A DNA stretch of 64,000 bases, taken from the NCBI RefSeq assembly GCF_030463565.1, contig NC_134646.1:14164001-14228000 (forward strand), given 5' to 3'. This DNA comes from Pelecanus crispus (lineage: Eukaryota; Chordata; Aves; Pelecaniformes; Pelecanidae). The notes beneath the pieces were generated by a model. It made no database searches, was not told the DNA's origin, and saw only the letters and a list, made by a program, of their open reading frames with translations. The translations under genes and the position numbers were made by a program. Below, in pieces: positions 22,701 to 36,162 of the stretch; the stretch's first letter is position 1; every line of letters starts with the position of its first letter.

Positions 22701-25700
22701 CTAAGCTGGTCTCGCTATCTAGTGAGCCCCAGAAGCTGAGCTGCAATACGTTGACCAAGTTAAGGCATTATTTGGAGTTCTGTAACTAACCTGTGTTTGA
22801 ACCTGTGGTTGCCAACGCACACCTCTCCAAAACCTCTGAAGGCCACGCTGAGCCCTGAGCCCTCTCGCTACCCAGTGGTTAAAAACCATCCCAACCATCT
22901 CCACTCTAACAGACCACGAAGAAAAAGAAAACAAAGAAGAATTAAAAGGCTTGGTCCTGAATCAAGCCAAAGCAGCTTTATAATCACAACTTTTATAGAA
23001 GGTTGGTCACTGAAGAAGGGTTCTATAGGAGGACCAATAGATTTTAACAGAGCAGAGAGGAAAAGGACAGCAGAGCTAACAGAGACAACAGCCACAGCTG
23101 TGGCATACTACCAGGCTACAAGCATACACAAGAGCAAGAGAATCTGGTTGACTGTCACCAAATGAACAGCTTTTGAGAACACACAGAGGATACCTCAGTG
23201 CCTTTTTTTCCCCTAGAATTTCCCTATTTTAGGATGCAACCTTCAAACCTGATGTGCAAAGAGCACCTATCTTGTATTTATCTCAAACATCAGGCAACAT
23301 GAAGACTGACAAATCTATTAAAACATAAGCAACTCCTCACGAAGAGGAGATAGCAGAGGAATCAGAGACTGATCAGGAATGAAGCCAAAGAAGCTCTAGA
23401 GATCAGAACATTTTAAGCGCTATCCTCTAGCGGGCACAAAGAGGCCAGCAGTCCAAAGCAGGTTATCAAGACTGTGGAAGGAGTTACCATCCATTCGCAG
23501 CAGGGTTCAGTCACGGATCTTCCCTCTTCTCTTCCCTGCACTTCAACGTAAGCCTCAACTTTGTAAACTTCATGGTCCTGGCAGAATAATCCACAAGATG
23601 CACGCAACAGCTTCCTACCACAGAGGCACGCTGTTCTGCAAATGGCTGAAACAGCAATGAACTAAAAGAATGACCCATGGGCAGGTAAGGAAACACCAAG
23701 ACATGCATATTTCTTTTTGAGGTTCATTTGCTGAAGCTGTGCTGCCAATTGGCCTCTGGCAACTCTCCCTCACCTGTGAGGCTCAGTCCTGTCTCTGCAC
23801 GCTCAGCTGAGTCCCTGAGCTGTCACCTCTGCCAGCCACCTGCCTTGGACAAGAAGTGAAGCTGTGGCCTGAGTCTCCAGCACAAGGAGATGGATGGTGT
23901 CAAAGCTCACATTCAGATCGCTGCTGGAAGAGTGTCAAAAAGCCCTGAGCCTACTTGCCCTGCCCCCCCCCCGCCCCCCCCCGCCCCAGCACACACACAC
24001 ACAGAGTAGCTTTTGTGCGAGCTTAAATGGTGAGGTGCAGGAAAAGGTTTGTGATCAGTCACCGGGACTAAACAGAGCCCCAAGTTAGTGAGGTTCTTAT
24101 TAGTGATTCCTAACTTTGTACAGGTACCAAAGCAAGGATTCTCAGACTGCACAAAACAGCAACCTCATCCTTCCACTTGCAGGTACCAACCCAACACATT
24201 CTCCATGTCTAGCTCCCCAGCCAGCCAGACACCTCCAACCATTCAAGCAACCAACCCAAATGTGTTACAATAGAAAGGTAGGTCTGAATTCCAAATCGTT
24301 TATGTTACATATATACAAACCTTTTTTAAACTACAGACATTTAAAGAAAGCGTTGCAAATGCATCTGCGTTTTTTCTAAGCTGCTAAACGCAAAAGAGAG
24401 CATCGGAGTCCCAGAAGGGCTCCAGTATCCAGACCGAGATGATACATTATTTCTCTCTTATACAGCATTAGGCAAGACCAGTACAGTATCTGAAAAACAC
24501 GCATAACAATTTCCCTACCCCTGAAAAAGCCCAGAACACAGCCCTGCAGATGAATATTCACAAGCCCCCACTGTTGGCTGCAACAAAGCTATGGATTGAC
24601 TGCTGTTTTTAAATATGAGCAGTGAGCGATGTTTTTACATTCATCGTTTGTCTTTCAAAAAACAATCTTTTCACTTTTTTTTTTTTAAACTTATTTTGAT
24701 ATCTCATACTATATTAATTTACTGTGTCTTAAACCAGTACTACTAAAAGACGGCTACAAGGCTATATTCTTTGTCAACTGAACACATACAAAAGATACAG
24801 CGCTCCTTAACCAAGTACTACAGCCTGCCCTCAAACACATACACCTCCTTTACGAGAATTCACGTGAGATGCAAGCACCTCATTGCGAGAATTTTTGCCT
24901 TGAGAACTGGCCGCTTTAACAGGTGAAATACACAAACCAACTCATGGACACTAATGCAAGTAATGTGCTCGCCTTCCAGAACACGTACTTCTGAAAGTCC
25001 TTCAGAAAGTGAATCCATTTTCTCCTTTCAGAAAATCTTCATGCAAAGAACAGCTTCATTTGCGTGTCATAATCATAAATTAAATAAAATAAGCCAGCCG
25101 TAAAGGCTAGATAAATATTAGGTTTGGACATGTTGCTATACTACTTAGAGAGCCACAGAGACCAACACACAGCACTCTCACGTACACACACAAGCCTTTC
25201 CACTAGTTAGAAAGGATTTTCTCCTGCAAAAGAGGATTTGTAGAAAGAACAACGTTCAGACAAGAGGAAAGGGGAGTTAAAACCCAGCCTCCTATATGCT
25301 AATAAATAAACTGCTCTATTGCAAGATTCAGATCAAAGGTTTAAAAAGGCAAAATTATGCTACTATTAGAGAATATCAAAATATTACTGTTATCATCACA
25401 AGTGGCATATATGCAAAATGCAGTTGCACAATAATGCCTAGGCAGATAGAGAGCAACACTAAGTCTGCCGACTAAAAGTGAACGATATACCCATTTTAGT
25501 TTTCTGTCTAGTCTTTTGGCATCTTCGCATATGGTGCAAAAGCAGAAGCTACCAAAGAATATCACGTCTCGTATAGAATATTAAATAATTTCTCCAGATA
25601 AGACTGGTGCAACGCTAGCTAATTTTAAATCTGCTATGAGTAACACAGTCAAACCTAGTTAGTATGCAAGAAACTTATCTCTTAACACAGAATGCAAAGT

Positions 25701-25809
25701 TATGATGCAACAGCATGAACAATCCCTGGTTGTCCAGTTTTCAGTATAAAGGTAGTGCATAGATCCAAGTTTCTATTTCAGTTTGCTGAACGGAGAAGGA
25801 GCTCCCATT
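19716..25809 (-). other. SETD7: Inferred long 3' UTR of SETD7
   Basis: The ~6.1-kb stretch after the SETD7 stop lacks CR1 and LTR insertions, unlike both flanks. On the minus strand an ATTAAA lies near 19733-19738. Mammalian SETD7 mRNAs have 3' UTRs of roughly this length, from memory. It includes T-runs (20874-20895, 22238-22257), an interrupted C-run (~23963-23986) and a plus-strand ORF of 248 codons discussed separately. The end point is uncertain and shorter forms are likely. Confidence 0.45.
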
Positions 25810-25990
25810 TCACTTTTGCTGGGCAGCCTGGAAAGCTTTCAGTTCCAGCTGGTACCACTCCGGTGCTTCTGGCCCATTTTGCCCAACGGGGTTGTGATCA
25901 TATCCGTAAGCCACTGTCAATTCTTCATCCTTCTCCACAGCCCTGATGGTACGGATACACTTGATAGGCCCGAAACGAGGATGAACAAAC
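25810..25990 (-). CDS. SETD7: SETD7 coding exon 8 with stop
   Basis: It carries 181 bases after acceptor ...TGTCTAG. It encodes [14 protein letters not shown], the [10 protein letters not shown] motif (Y335, Y337) and the C-terminal segment with W352, ending QQK, with TGA at 25812-25810. Confidence 0.98.
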
Positions 25991-28900
25991 CTAGACAAAG
26001 AATAAACACCTTTGCTAGGCTTAGCTGTTAATTCACAGACTCTGTTAGCCCCTTTTATAGTTTCAGAAGTCACTCACAGTTCAGAGTAATATCACATAAT
26101 CTGATATCAGATGAGTAGACTGCTTTGAGTCAATCTTATGAAGACTTAAGTAAGAAGGGCAAAAACATCGACATACTAAAACAGCTTTGTGGAGCTCTAT
26201 TACTTGGAATTTTTCAACAGTCCTGCAACATTGCTTGTTTGTAACAAAAAAATAAACCACAGTTAATTGTTGCCACATGCCTTGGGCTTGCAGTGGTAAA
26301 CATCTGCATGACAGAAAAGCAGTATAGATTGTGAGAGGCTGGAGAGCATGGAAAATTGCTCAGTATAGGTTACCTACCAAACAATCATAACATACTTCTG
26401 TACATCTTCTCCCAGGGTCCCACAGTAAAGGGAACTGGCTTATTTAATGAAGGAAAATTATTTTCTACATATGTATCTCCACAGGTCCATTCATTTATAC
26501 ATTGGTATGAAAATATTTATACCCTTGAGCATATGTATACATCAAAAGTTTCCTAGTGCTCTGCACCAACTGGCAGAGCAGCAAGATGCTTATTTTTTGA
26601 GTTTCAGAAATGACAACACATTTGATGGTGCCGGTCAAGCATCTGTAGTTCAGCAAACACGGTGCATTCCTAGCCAAGCTAGGATTTAGAGAGCTGTGCT
26701 AACGCATTTGAGAATCAAGAGGCAGCTCCTGAAGTTCGCGATAAAATTAACACAGTTGCAAACTTCAAGATACTCCATGGCGTACGTCCCAAGAGACGTC
26801 AAGCACCCGCAACGCCAGCCAGTTTACAACTCAGCCCAGGTGAGCAGGAACTCTTCAGTGCCTGGACCTGTTACTCCCAGCCCCGCCGGCTGCCCCTCAT
26901 TCAGCTGCCCAGAAACACCCTGTGAGCCCAGATGCCGGGCTGCAGCTTCCACTCCGAAACACAGGACTCTACTTACGGGTCATAGATGCAGTTAGGAGTG
27001 AAAGAATGGTTGGCCTTATGCCCCAGCGAGGCACAGTACTTGGCGGCGTGGTTGTAGGGCTCTGGCACGTCTATGACTGTTTCATCATCCAGGGATATTG
27101 TATTTCCATTGAGGGCCCAGTCTCTGCTGTCTACCTAGTTTGCAAGGCAAAAATCCAGCGTGTGTGTGGAGGGGTCAACTTTGCCAGCAGTTTGAAAGCA
27201 AACATTCAAACATGTGCAACTAATGCTTTTCCTGTAAGTCATTAAAAAAAAACCCCAACCACCACTTTTTTATATATACATAGGTGAACATGCACTTTCT
27301 TTCAATTAAACTCCATCATATTAAATCTTAAGGGTGGGTAGGAGGGGGGTGTAAAATCCTACTATAAGAAGATTTCAGAAGGAGCAATGAAAATTCAGAC
27401 TGACTTTTTTCTCTCCTTTACCTCCTGGTGTGTAATTCGCACTCCGTTGTAAAAGGACATAACTGTACTGGCTTCTGCTGCTATTTTCGAAAATAATCCT
27501 TCTCCAGCACTGGAAATGAGAGACACATCAACATACACCCTACAAGGGAAAAAGGGCATGGAATTAGTGATTGGCTGCAGTTTTAATTTTCAAGAAGTAT
27601 TATCATAATGCTACTGGCATAAAGACTAATGTTTCAATATAATAACAAAACTAACAATAATTCAAAACCTCCAAATGCAACTCCTTCTCCTTCCTCTCCT
27701 CCATACGTTCTCTCTATTTTGGCAAAACTGAGATTTGATGGGAAGTCGGGGCTGACTATCTATTAGTTTGAAATTTTTTTTTTTTTTAAAGTGCCAATCT
27801 ACTATCATTCCTCGATGATGGCTTCAACTCCAGAACACTCTCAATAACATACCAGAACCCCAGAGGTCCCGACTAAGCTGAGGTTGCTGGTACATACATG
27901 CACACATTATTACTCCACTGAGCAAGAGTTTGCAAGGTGAAGCCCTAGATCTTCAAGCACTTGATGAAAAATTATGCCAGAATTTTACTAATCACTTATT
28001 TAGATATTTCAGAGTATCAGAAAAGGACGACAGTCGAGATATCTACACAGCAAGGCCTCTTAAAAGTCTAAGTAAAAAGTGTAATTGTGGAATAGCCATG
28101 GAAGAGATATAGCTGACTGACTACGGTAAGACAATTGCTGAGGAACGTGTTTTGACATTACACGGTTGTCACAAACAGTATCTCACTTTCCTCCAGCTTG
28201 ATGATTTACTCTTGCCACTTTGCTACATCTGTGGGGAGAGGAGAAAACTTTGTACATCGCATGCCATCCAGTGAGACACGCTGAATGCAGCACACTGCAA
28301 CCTGAAGCTAGTTACACATCTAGAAAATAGCAAACAGCATACTTTTTTGCTCAGAATATTGTAGATGTGGGCTATTAGTGGAGTCCAGGACTTGACTGAA
28401 CGTGTCTTTGAAATGCTAAGAAATTATCCTAGTTTAATCTCTTAAAAAGTATTGCTGTGTTCTATCCGCTAGAGTGCAATTTTATTGATTGAATTTCTTT
28501 CTGATTCACATAAGTCAAATGCTGACTGATGTGCAGCAATGGGTTCCATCCCACAAACCCTTACGCATGGGGTTTTTTTAATTTTAAGTAAAAAAAGGTT
28601 TGCAAAATTAGGCCCTAAACAATGTAACAGTAAAGAAACACAGACAATATTGAAAGTGGGGAGAAGGAAAAAAGCCTACCTCTCTGACTCGTAAGGATCA
28701 GGAAGAAGTGCATTTGTAGAAATGCAGGACGAAGTAGATTTGTCAAAACTGTACACTGGGCCTAAAAAAACAGAAGTCAACAAAGGAAATAAACTAATTG
28801 GCAGTAGTGAAAGCGTGCAACCCTTAACTTAATCAAGACATTAAAAAATTAAATTTTAATGGCTGCAAGAAATAAATGTTATGCTTCCAAAAAAAGGTAC

Positions 28901-31900
28901 TAAACAGAACTGCACCTTTAAAAGGTCTTCAGTGAGATGCTGTTTCTTGATTATTTTTTCCCCTCAACATACTACAGTAGCAGTATTGTCACAAAAAGGT
29001 GATATATATATATATATTCTTCAAACAACCAACTTTTAAAGGAGGACTGGACAGTCTTTCAAAACCGACCCTCCCAGAATTTCTAATTAAAATTAAAAAG
29101 TAAAGCAAAATTTAAAAGGATATATTTGATAACACATTAATTATAAAAAAAATCTCAAACTATTTCAAATATGAAATGTTTTCTAGGCCAAATTCTGCAG
29201 ACACTTCAGCCAGAAGATAATGTTCAGTAATCACAAAGTACACTTGCTACAGTCATTTATTTCCTGCCATTAATAAGCAGCTCAGCAGTACAGCCTTAAT
29301 TATATCCTTACATCTCTCTACAATCAACTGCCGGAGGACTATCTGGGAGATAGGTTAAGATGCAGGTGGAAATAAGATGGGGAAAAAAACCCAAAACGCA
29401 ATACTACAAAGTTTGACAAAAGGCCATTATCCCTGGTGTCCAAGATCTGTTCTGGCTGAAGGCAGCTTCCTCCAGAGTGTAATTCAATCCTATGTACAAA
29501 GCACAACTGTACCATCTCAGAAGCTATCTTTTAAGTTAAATTTTTATTTGCTATCACTACTGAGAGATTTAAAAAATAAAGTCACATGCATTTGCCTCTC
29601 AATGCCTTTTCACTGAGTTTTACGTTCTTATTCCATATTGAGTGAGACAATCTTTGCTGGCAAAACAGTGTGTTAGCATAGTCCCTGTTTATTACTCACA
29701 GCCCTGTCCGCAGCTTAACCCATTCACCTCCAAAACATCACATACACCTCAGAGCAACAGAACTACTCCAGAACTATAGGCCCATGCCACCGCTGCCCTG
29801 GAGAAGGAGCACGGGCGACAGGGGTCGAAGGCACCACCCTGACCCTAACCATTTCATAGCCACTTTCTATCAGCAGGACTAGACAGACTGAAGGGTGCTG
29901 GTGAATCAGACCGCTATACAACAACTGAATCTACTTCACTAATTCCAATCCTTGTGTCCTCTCAGCCCCGTAACGCGGGTGCCAGAATATTCAGTGCTCA
30001 CGTTCACTTGCACAAGCCCAACTGACAGAGCTACAACCAATCCACAGCCTCCCCCTCCACTTTTAGTTACTTTACTAACAAAATAAAGCCGGCATTAACA
30101 CCGTTAAGCAGGCTTTCACGCTGGCACAGATGGCAATGGTGTGCACGACGAGCAGGACTGCACCCGTGAGCGTGTGAGAGAAGGGTTATGAAATGCAGTT
30201 CAGCTGCACCACCACTTGGGTCACCTCCCATTTGTTCCCAGAGCAAAGGGATCGCTCCATGTGCCTTTCTGTCCAACTTTATAAATTAGAAAAAGGGCTT
30301 CTCACTACTAGACTTACTACCTCATCGCAGCCAGCCTTTAGAGTCTCTAACAGGGAACATTACAGAAACAAAGCTGTTTGCAGCGAAGGGCTGGTAGCAA
30401 GAATACAAGTTTCTGTGTTAGCTGAACTTACTGCCTGGTACTACTTCAAACTGAGGTTTCCCATCCTCTACAGATGTCAGAGTCGCCAGTTTTGCTTCTA
30501 TCATTTCTCCATCTATGAACTTTCCAGAATATGCAGTCTTTCCATCAGGGTACACATAGGCTATTTTCTCTCCAGTCATCTCCCCTTCTTCATTCACTTC
30601 ACCCACAAGGCTGCCTCCATCCTGAAAGCATGGGCAAGAAAGAAAAGGCAGAGCATTTAGTTATACTTTACTACCTTCAGTAAATGAAAAAGATTTTTCC
30701 CAACTTTTTAAAGAAGCAACCTAAGCTACAGTAAGTTCAGATGTGAGACCATGAGAGTGAGTGAAAAACAGACACATGAAGAAGCTGGGTGAAGTCATTC
30801 CAGTCAGGATAAAACCAATAAAAGAAATGAACAGGGTTTTCTACATTGTTTGAAATAGGCAAAACCCAAGGTCTTTCCTTCCATGTGACACAAATACTGA
30901 GTTTCGTTTGGCAAAACTTTTATGTGAACAGTCTGCAGACCAAGGCCCAAAGCCACACACAAACTTCGTCTGAGTTTTCTTAGAACGATAGTGTGCTGGA
31001 GGAAAGAAAAAATTAAAATGCCGCCTTGCTCGCTGCTAATTCGTGGTACATCAAAAGACTTAAGCCTATTTAAAAAAAAAGAAAAGAACAAAAAAAAAAA
31101 AAGATTTGATGGACAACTGCAGAGCTTCTCTGTCCCAGCATCCCCCTGCGATGTCAGGTGGTTCTCAATGAGAACAACCGGTTGCTGAAAGCCACCAACA
31201 GCAACACTTTTCCTCTCTAAGCATTACACATTTTAGCCCTGGGTTTTGACATCTGTGATTTGCCTGCAACTCCGGTTAGGTCTATTTATGGAATTGCAGA
31301 ATGAAGATGCATAGATTAGCACAGGTCTAACGACTTCAGGTGTTTATTTCAAAAAGGACAAGGAAACATATTCAAATAATGCCCTGGAGCAAAAACATCA
31401 GGTGTTATGTGGAAACAGACTGATTTAGATCAAGATCACTGTGCACAGACTCGACTTCAGAGTGGCACCACTTTGTTCAACTCCAAGGATGAAAGAGCTT
31501 CAGACATACCATAGTAAGGAACAGTGAACCTTAAGTGTGGGTAAAAACTTGTGCATGTAGCATCATGCACAGAACCACGCATAAACAATTGCTTCCGTGG
31601 CAAAAGTTTTTTTGAAACACCTTACATCCTTTAGTCTGGCAAGATGATAATGATAAACAACCTCTAAATATCCAATTTCCAGAAGGTACAGCAACTCTTT
31701 GTCAGCCGGAAGATGAAACAGGAGACATATGACCTGAAGGGTCAGCTGTGTGCATTTTATACACTAGTACTGAAAAACTGCTACTTGTTTGGCAGCATAC
31801 ATCGAGTATTTGTGGATTCTAACACACACGCTTAACGGCAATAGTGAAAACCAGTAAATAAAAATGAACAGCCAACAGTGAGCATTTGAAATGACTGCAG

Positions 31901-34900
31901 CTAAAGTATGTGCAATATGTAGCACAGAAACAGATTGGGGTTTGACCAGCAGCTTAATTACATGCAGATGTTTCCCCCTCCTCAGCACAAGGTAAAGATT
32001 GAAAGGTTCAAGTCTAGAGTGTTGTATAAGGCTGAATAGGAATTAAAATTAAAAAAAAGTTACATTGTCTCCCCTCCTAGTTAACTAAGAGCAGCAGGTT
32101 GCAGTAGCTTGCATGGCTGCCATGCTCCTCACCTGCAGTCAGCACTACAAAGTGGCAAAATCAGCAGCCCAGCCTTCCCAAGGAGACTCATGCAAATGCA
32201 CTTCCAAGGGGCTGGGTTCCCTAGAAAATGAAAATAGTGGAGGCGTCTCACAGCCTTGCTGAATCCTGTCTACTGGGTAAACATTCAACACTGAAAAGGT
32301 TTAACTGTATGTTGGATTATCCAAAGTCAGAATGCACAGAACTTCCACCCTGATTTCTCTGTTGACTTTTGGGTAGCGGGGTCATGATGGACATTTGTTT
32401 CAGCTGGGGAGAAAAGACAGATACATAATGGCATTATTCTGCAATGAAGAGGGCAGGTGGACAGGCTTACCGGGTAATAAATCCAACAAACTCCATGTCG
32501 AATGTTGTCTTTATACTGCCCTTTGAATATCAGCCGTCCGTCACTGTCATACTCCTGGGCCGGTCCATTCAGCTCTCCATCCACATATGTGCCATGAAGG
32601 ACCACTCCATCCTCATAAGTGTAGATTCCCTGGCCTTGCAGGGCGTCATCAACATAGTACCCTTCCAGGGTGCTGGTAAAGACAGAAAGAAAACAGCAGT
32701 GGAAGACTATTCACCTCTCTAGGAGGCAAACCCAAAGCCTTGACACGAGGCACAGCACAACCCTGCTCCTCTGCTCACCATTCTACATATTGCTGGTACA
32801 GAGAGGCCGAGGGGAAACCCTCAAGAAAGTCAGGTCCTAGGAGGAGGTAACTGTTGACTCCTCGTTTGCTATTGCCAAGTACCCTACAACCCTCCCCAAA
32901 ACGCACACCGCCACTGCAACAATCACAGCTTTTCTTCATTTTCCCAGTGGCCTCTCTCCGAGAGCCCAGGCTGTCGCGGGGCAGAGCTATGCACCGGCGG
33001 ACTGAAAGGTACGCTGACAGGCTCGGCGACGGCGCTCTCGCTGGGACACCGCTTCCAGCATCTCTCCTCCATCCCCCGCCAGACATCGCTATCCCCCGTG
33101 TCTGAAACTCTGGTGTGTTTGCTAGTTTCAACCAGATTTGAGGGGGACAAGGGAAGGGGAGTAGGAAGGTAAACCTGACTTCTCTGGAAAGCCAAGATGA
33201 AAAACAGAACCTTTTTTCTACGGACCTCCAAAGGCAGAGAACAACTTACGCTGTCCTTTCACCAGGGTGCGCTGCATGGTGCGTTATTCATCTAAATTAC
33301 GTTGCTGAGCTTTTCTTATAGGCTGGGGTAGCAAATTACAGCAGCGAATGGATGCTTGTGGTCAAAGAAGAAATTATTGCTCAAGCAGGCTACTCTCGCG
33401 TTAGGATTTTCTACCTCCTACGTTTGGATCTTTGCTGACACCTCTTTGGTGAGATGAAATTGAACTGCCATACAGGTGGACTGCAAAAAGGCACAAACTG
33501 CAACCTGCTGCCAGTTCAGTGTTAGCTCCCTAGTGATACACTTAGCAGCAATTTGTACCGGAGTTGCTAAAAGCGCTGTCATTTTTCATGTATTTCTACT
33601 AAAATGGAACGCAGCCTGTCAAACAGAACTAGTGCTGCACTTGGATTTGAACAAAGAAACGTTTCACTTCAGTTGTGTCTTGCAAACCCTTTTGAAGGGG
33701 AGCAATATCTCGCAATCTGCTTTGCTTCCTTTCTTAAAAAAAGGCTGCTGAGAGAAACTACAAAGAATGAAAGCATAACTGTGAAAGAGGATCTACTCAG
33801 TTATTCCTTTCTCAGGTTAGAACCAGCATAAGGAAATACGAACTGTTTAGCTTTTACCCCAGCATATTTAGCTAACAGCCAGCTACAGTGCACATACTTC
33901 CACTGCATCATTCTTTTTCTGATGCGGACATCTAAGGTGTAAGCCCAAACAGCATCTGGGAGCACATGACTCTACATGTTTTGCAAAACAGATTTTCAAG
34001 AGTTGTGGAAGGAATGTTTTCTCAGAATTAACTTTCTGGTTTCTAACGCTCCACTTTTTGTTTTTACATAACTTTGGCAAGCTGGCTGAGGTTTCCATGG
34101 GCAAATACATTACAGTAAAAGCCTCGATGCAAACCAGATGCAGAGCAGGAAGGGGCAGGAAAGCTGTTTTGCTTTGAAGTCGGATGAATTTCTTGATCCA
34201 GGTTGCTACAGAGCTGCAGCACCACAGCACAGGGAAGGAGCAGGGCAGATGAGGGAACCACCAGAAATCTGTGCACTTACTCAACTATAAACAACACCAC
34301 TTTCTCCTCTAGTTTATCAGGTCACCAGATTTGAATTTCATTGTAGCTGGCAACGCACACAGAGTCCACATGTAGGATTACTCTTTAAAAGAAGCAGCCA
34401 CTTATGTAATGAAACAGACCAAAAAACCTTCTTGTTACCTTTAATGATGTTAGTTGAAGTTAACAGGTTACTGAATTACAACAGTGCTTCAGCACTAGAA
34501 AAAGTATCTTTTCTTTTACTCTCACTCAAAATCTCTAGGTTTTCTTTCAATGTATTAAGCTCCAAACAGTGTCCAAAAGATCCATCTCTTCCTACTCTCA
34601 TATCATCTAAGGAAATCAAAAGAAAGATACCTAAGAATTCCATGTCTTCCAAGCTTGCCTAAAAAGTCAGGTTCTCTAAAACTTTTATACTGTTCAGTTT
34701 TTGAGTTACTTCTACCTCACTCCCCCCTCCTCTCTCTCTTTTTAAGCTCTCAAAGCATGGTGTCTGCAGCCAGACATGATACTTGCAAATAAGACCTGAC
34801 CAGCACGAGAAGGAATAAATAGCTTCTATGTCTTGCATAAACAAAATCTTAATACAAACCCTGAGCTAGCCTATATTTCTCTGGTTTGCTTCTCAGATTA

Positions 34901-36127
34901 TCATATTTGTGATAATGTAAAGTTTTACTAAAGTCAAGGTTTATCAGATGTACTGTCTTCCCATTATCCACCAGGCCTAGAGGGGATCTAGGATATCCAC
35001 CACCTAAAAAATAAACCAGTGATAAGAGTTGGGAGGGGTGGAATGCTTACTGCAATATCCTTCCAGGTATTAAATGACATTGATAGACCCTGATCCATTC
35101 ATCCCTGACTCCCCGATCTCCCACCCTTCCCCTCTATATGGGAACATTGAAAACTTTTTCTTAAAAATAATACCTTTCTCTACTGTGTTCTGGGAGATGT
35201 CTGTTTACAAGTTCCCAGTTCAGGGAGAACAGGAGCTGCAGCTCTGTGCCAAACAGGGCTCTCATGCTCGCAGTTATTGCGCAAGGTGTTTTGTAAAGTG
35301 CACTCCAGCAAGTGTTAGCATCAGTGAAAGCTCAAGCACACGATCCAAAACAGGGAGTATGCCAGAGGTGAAATTTCTCTCTCTGAAAGAATACGTTGGG
35401 GTTTGTTGCATTTTTAAAGGGGGAGATAAAAACAACTGGTATTTCATTCCAGGTTTCCACTCCCTTAAATAATCAACAGGAAGGGGGCAGCTATTCCAGT
35501 AAAGGGAAAATTTTTCACCGAGGCAAACAAGGCAGCCAGGCAGCCAATCCTATTTCCTAACACTCAAAAAATGGAAACGCTTACACTGCTGCCAGTCCAG
35601 TGTCTGATAGGACTCAAGTACTCCCAAACAACAGAGCTACAGCAGTTCAGCTGTCAGCCTTTTCCAGCAGCCTGTGAGGGAAACAGATCCAGGAATGCTG
35701 AAACCAGCTGATTTACTGCACTGAAGCACATAATACTGCAAGGGGAGAGGTGTTTTGAGAAGTTTAGGGGATTCATTTCTCTTCTTCATGAACACTCAGC
35801 CTTGCCCATGGCACAGTTAATGGAAACAACACGTCCTGACAGAATGCCAGGTCATTCTTCCCGCAACACGTCATGACACCTGAACCATCCGCTTCAGAGA
35901 GCGACTTACTCTTGCTAGCTGGGCGTAGCTAAATTGCAACATCTTTATTAACTAGTCACTGCTCGGTTAAGGCTGCTTTAGCTAAATTAAAATAAGCTTA
36001 GGGCAGTTTATAAAAATATCCCATTTTCCAAAACCAGATTACAGACTAGTTTTGTGTATTTTCATTCTGCTACTTTCTGAAGCCATACAGTAGCCACCTG
36101 TTCCATTTTTTTAAGGGTTATGAAAAT

Positions 36128-36162
<35 letters not shown>

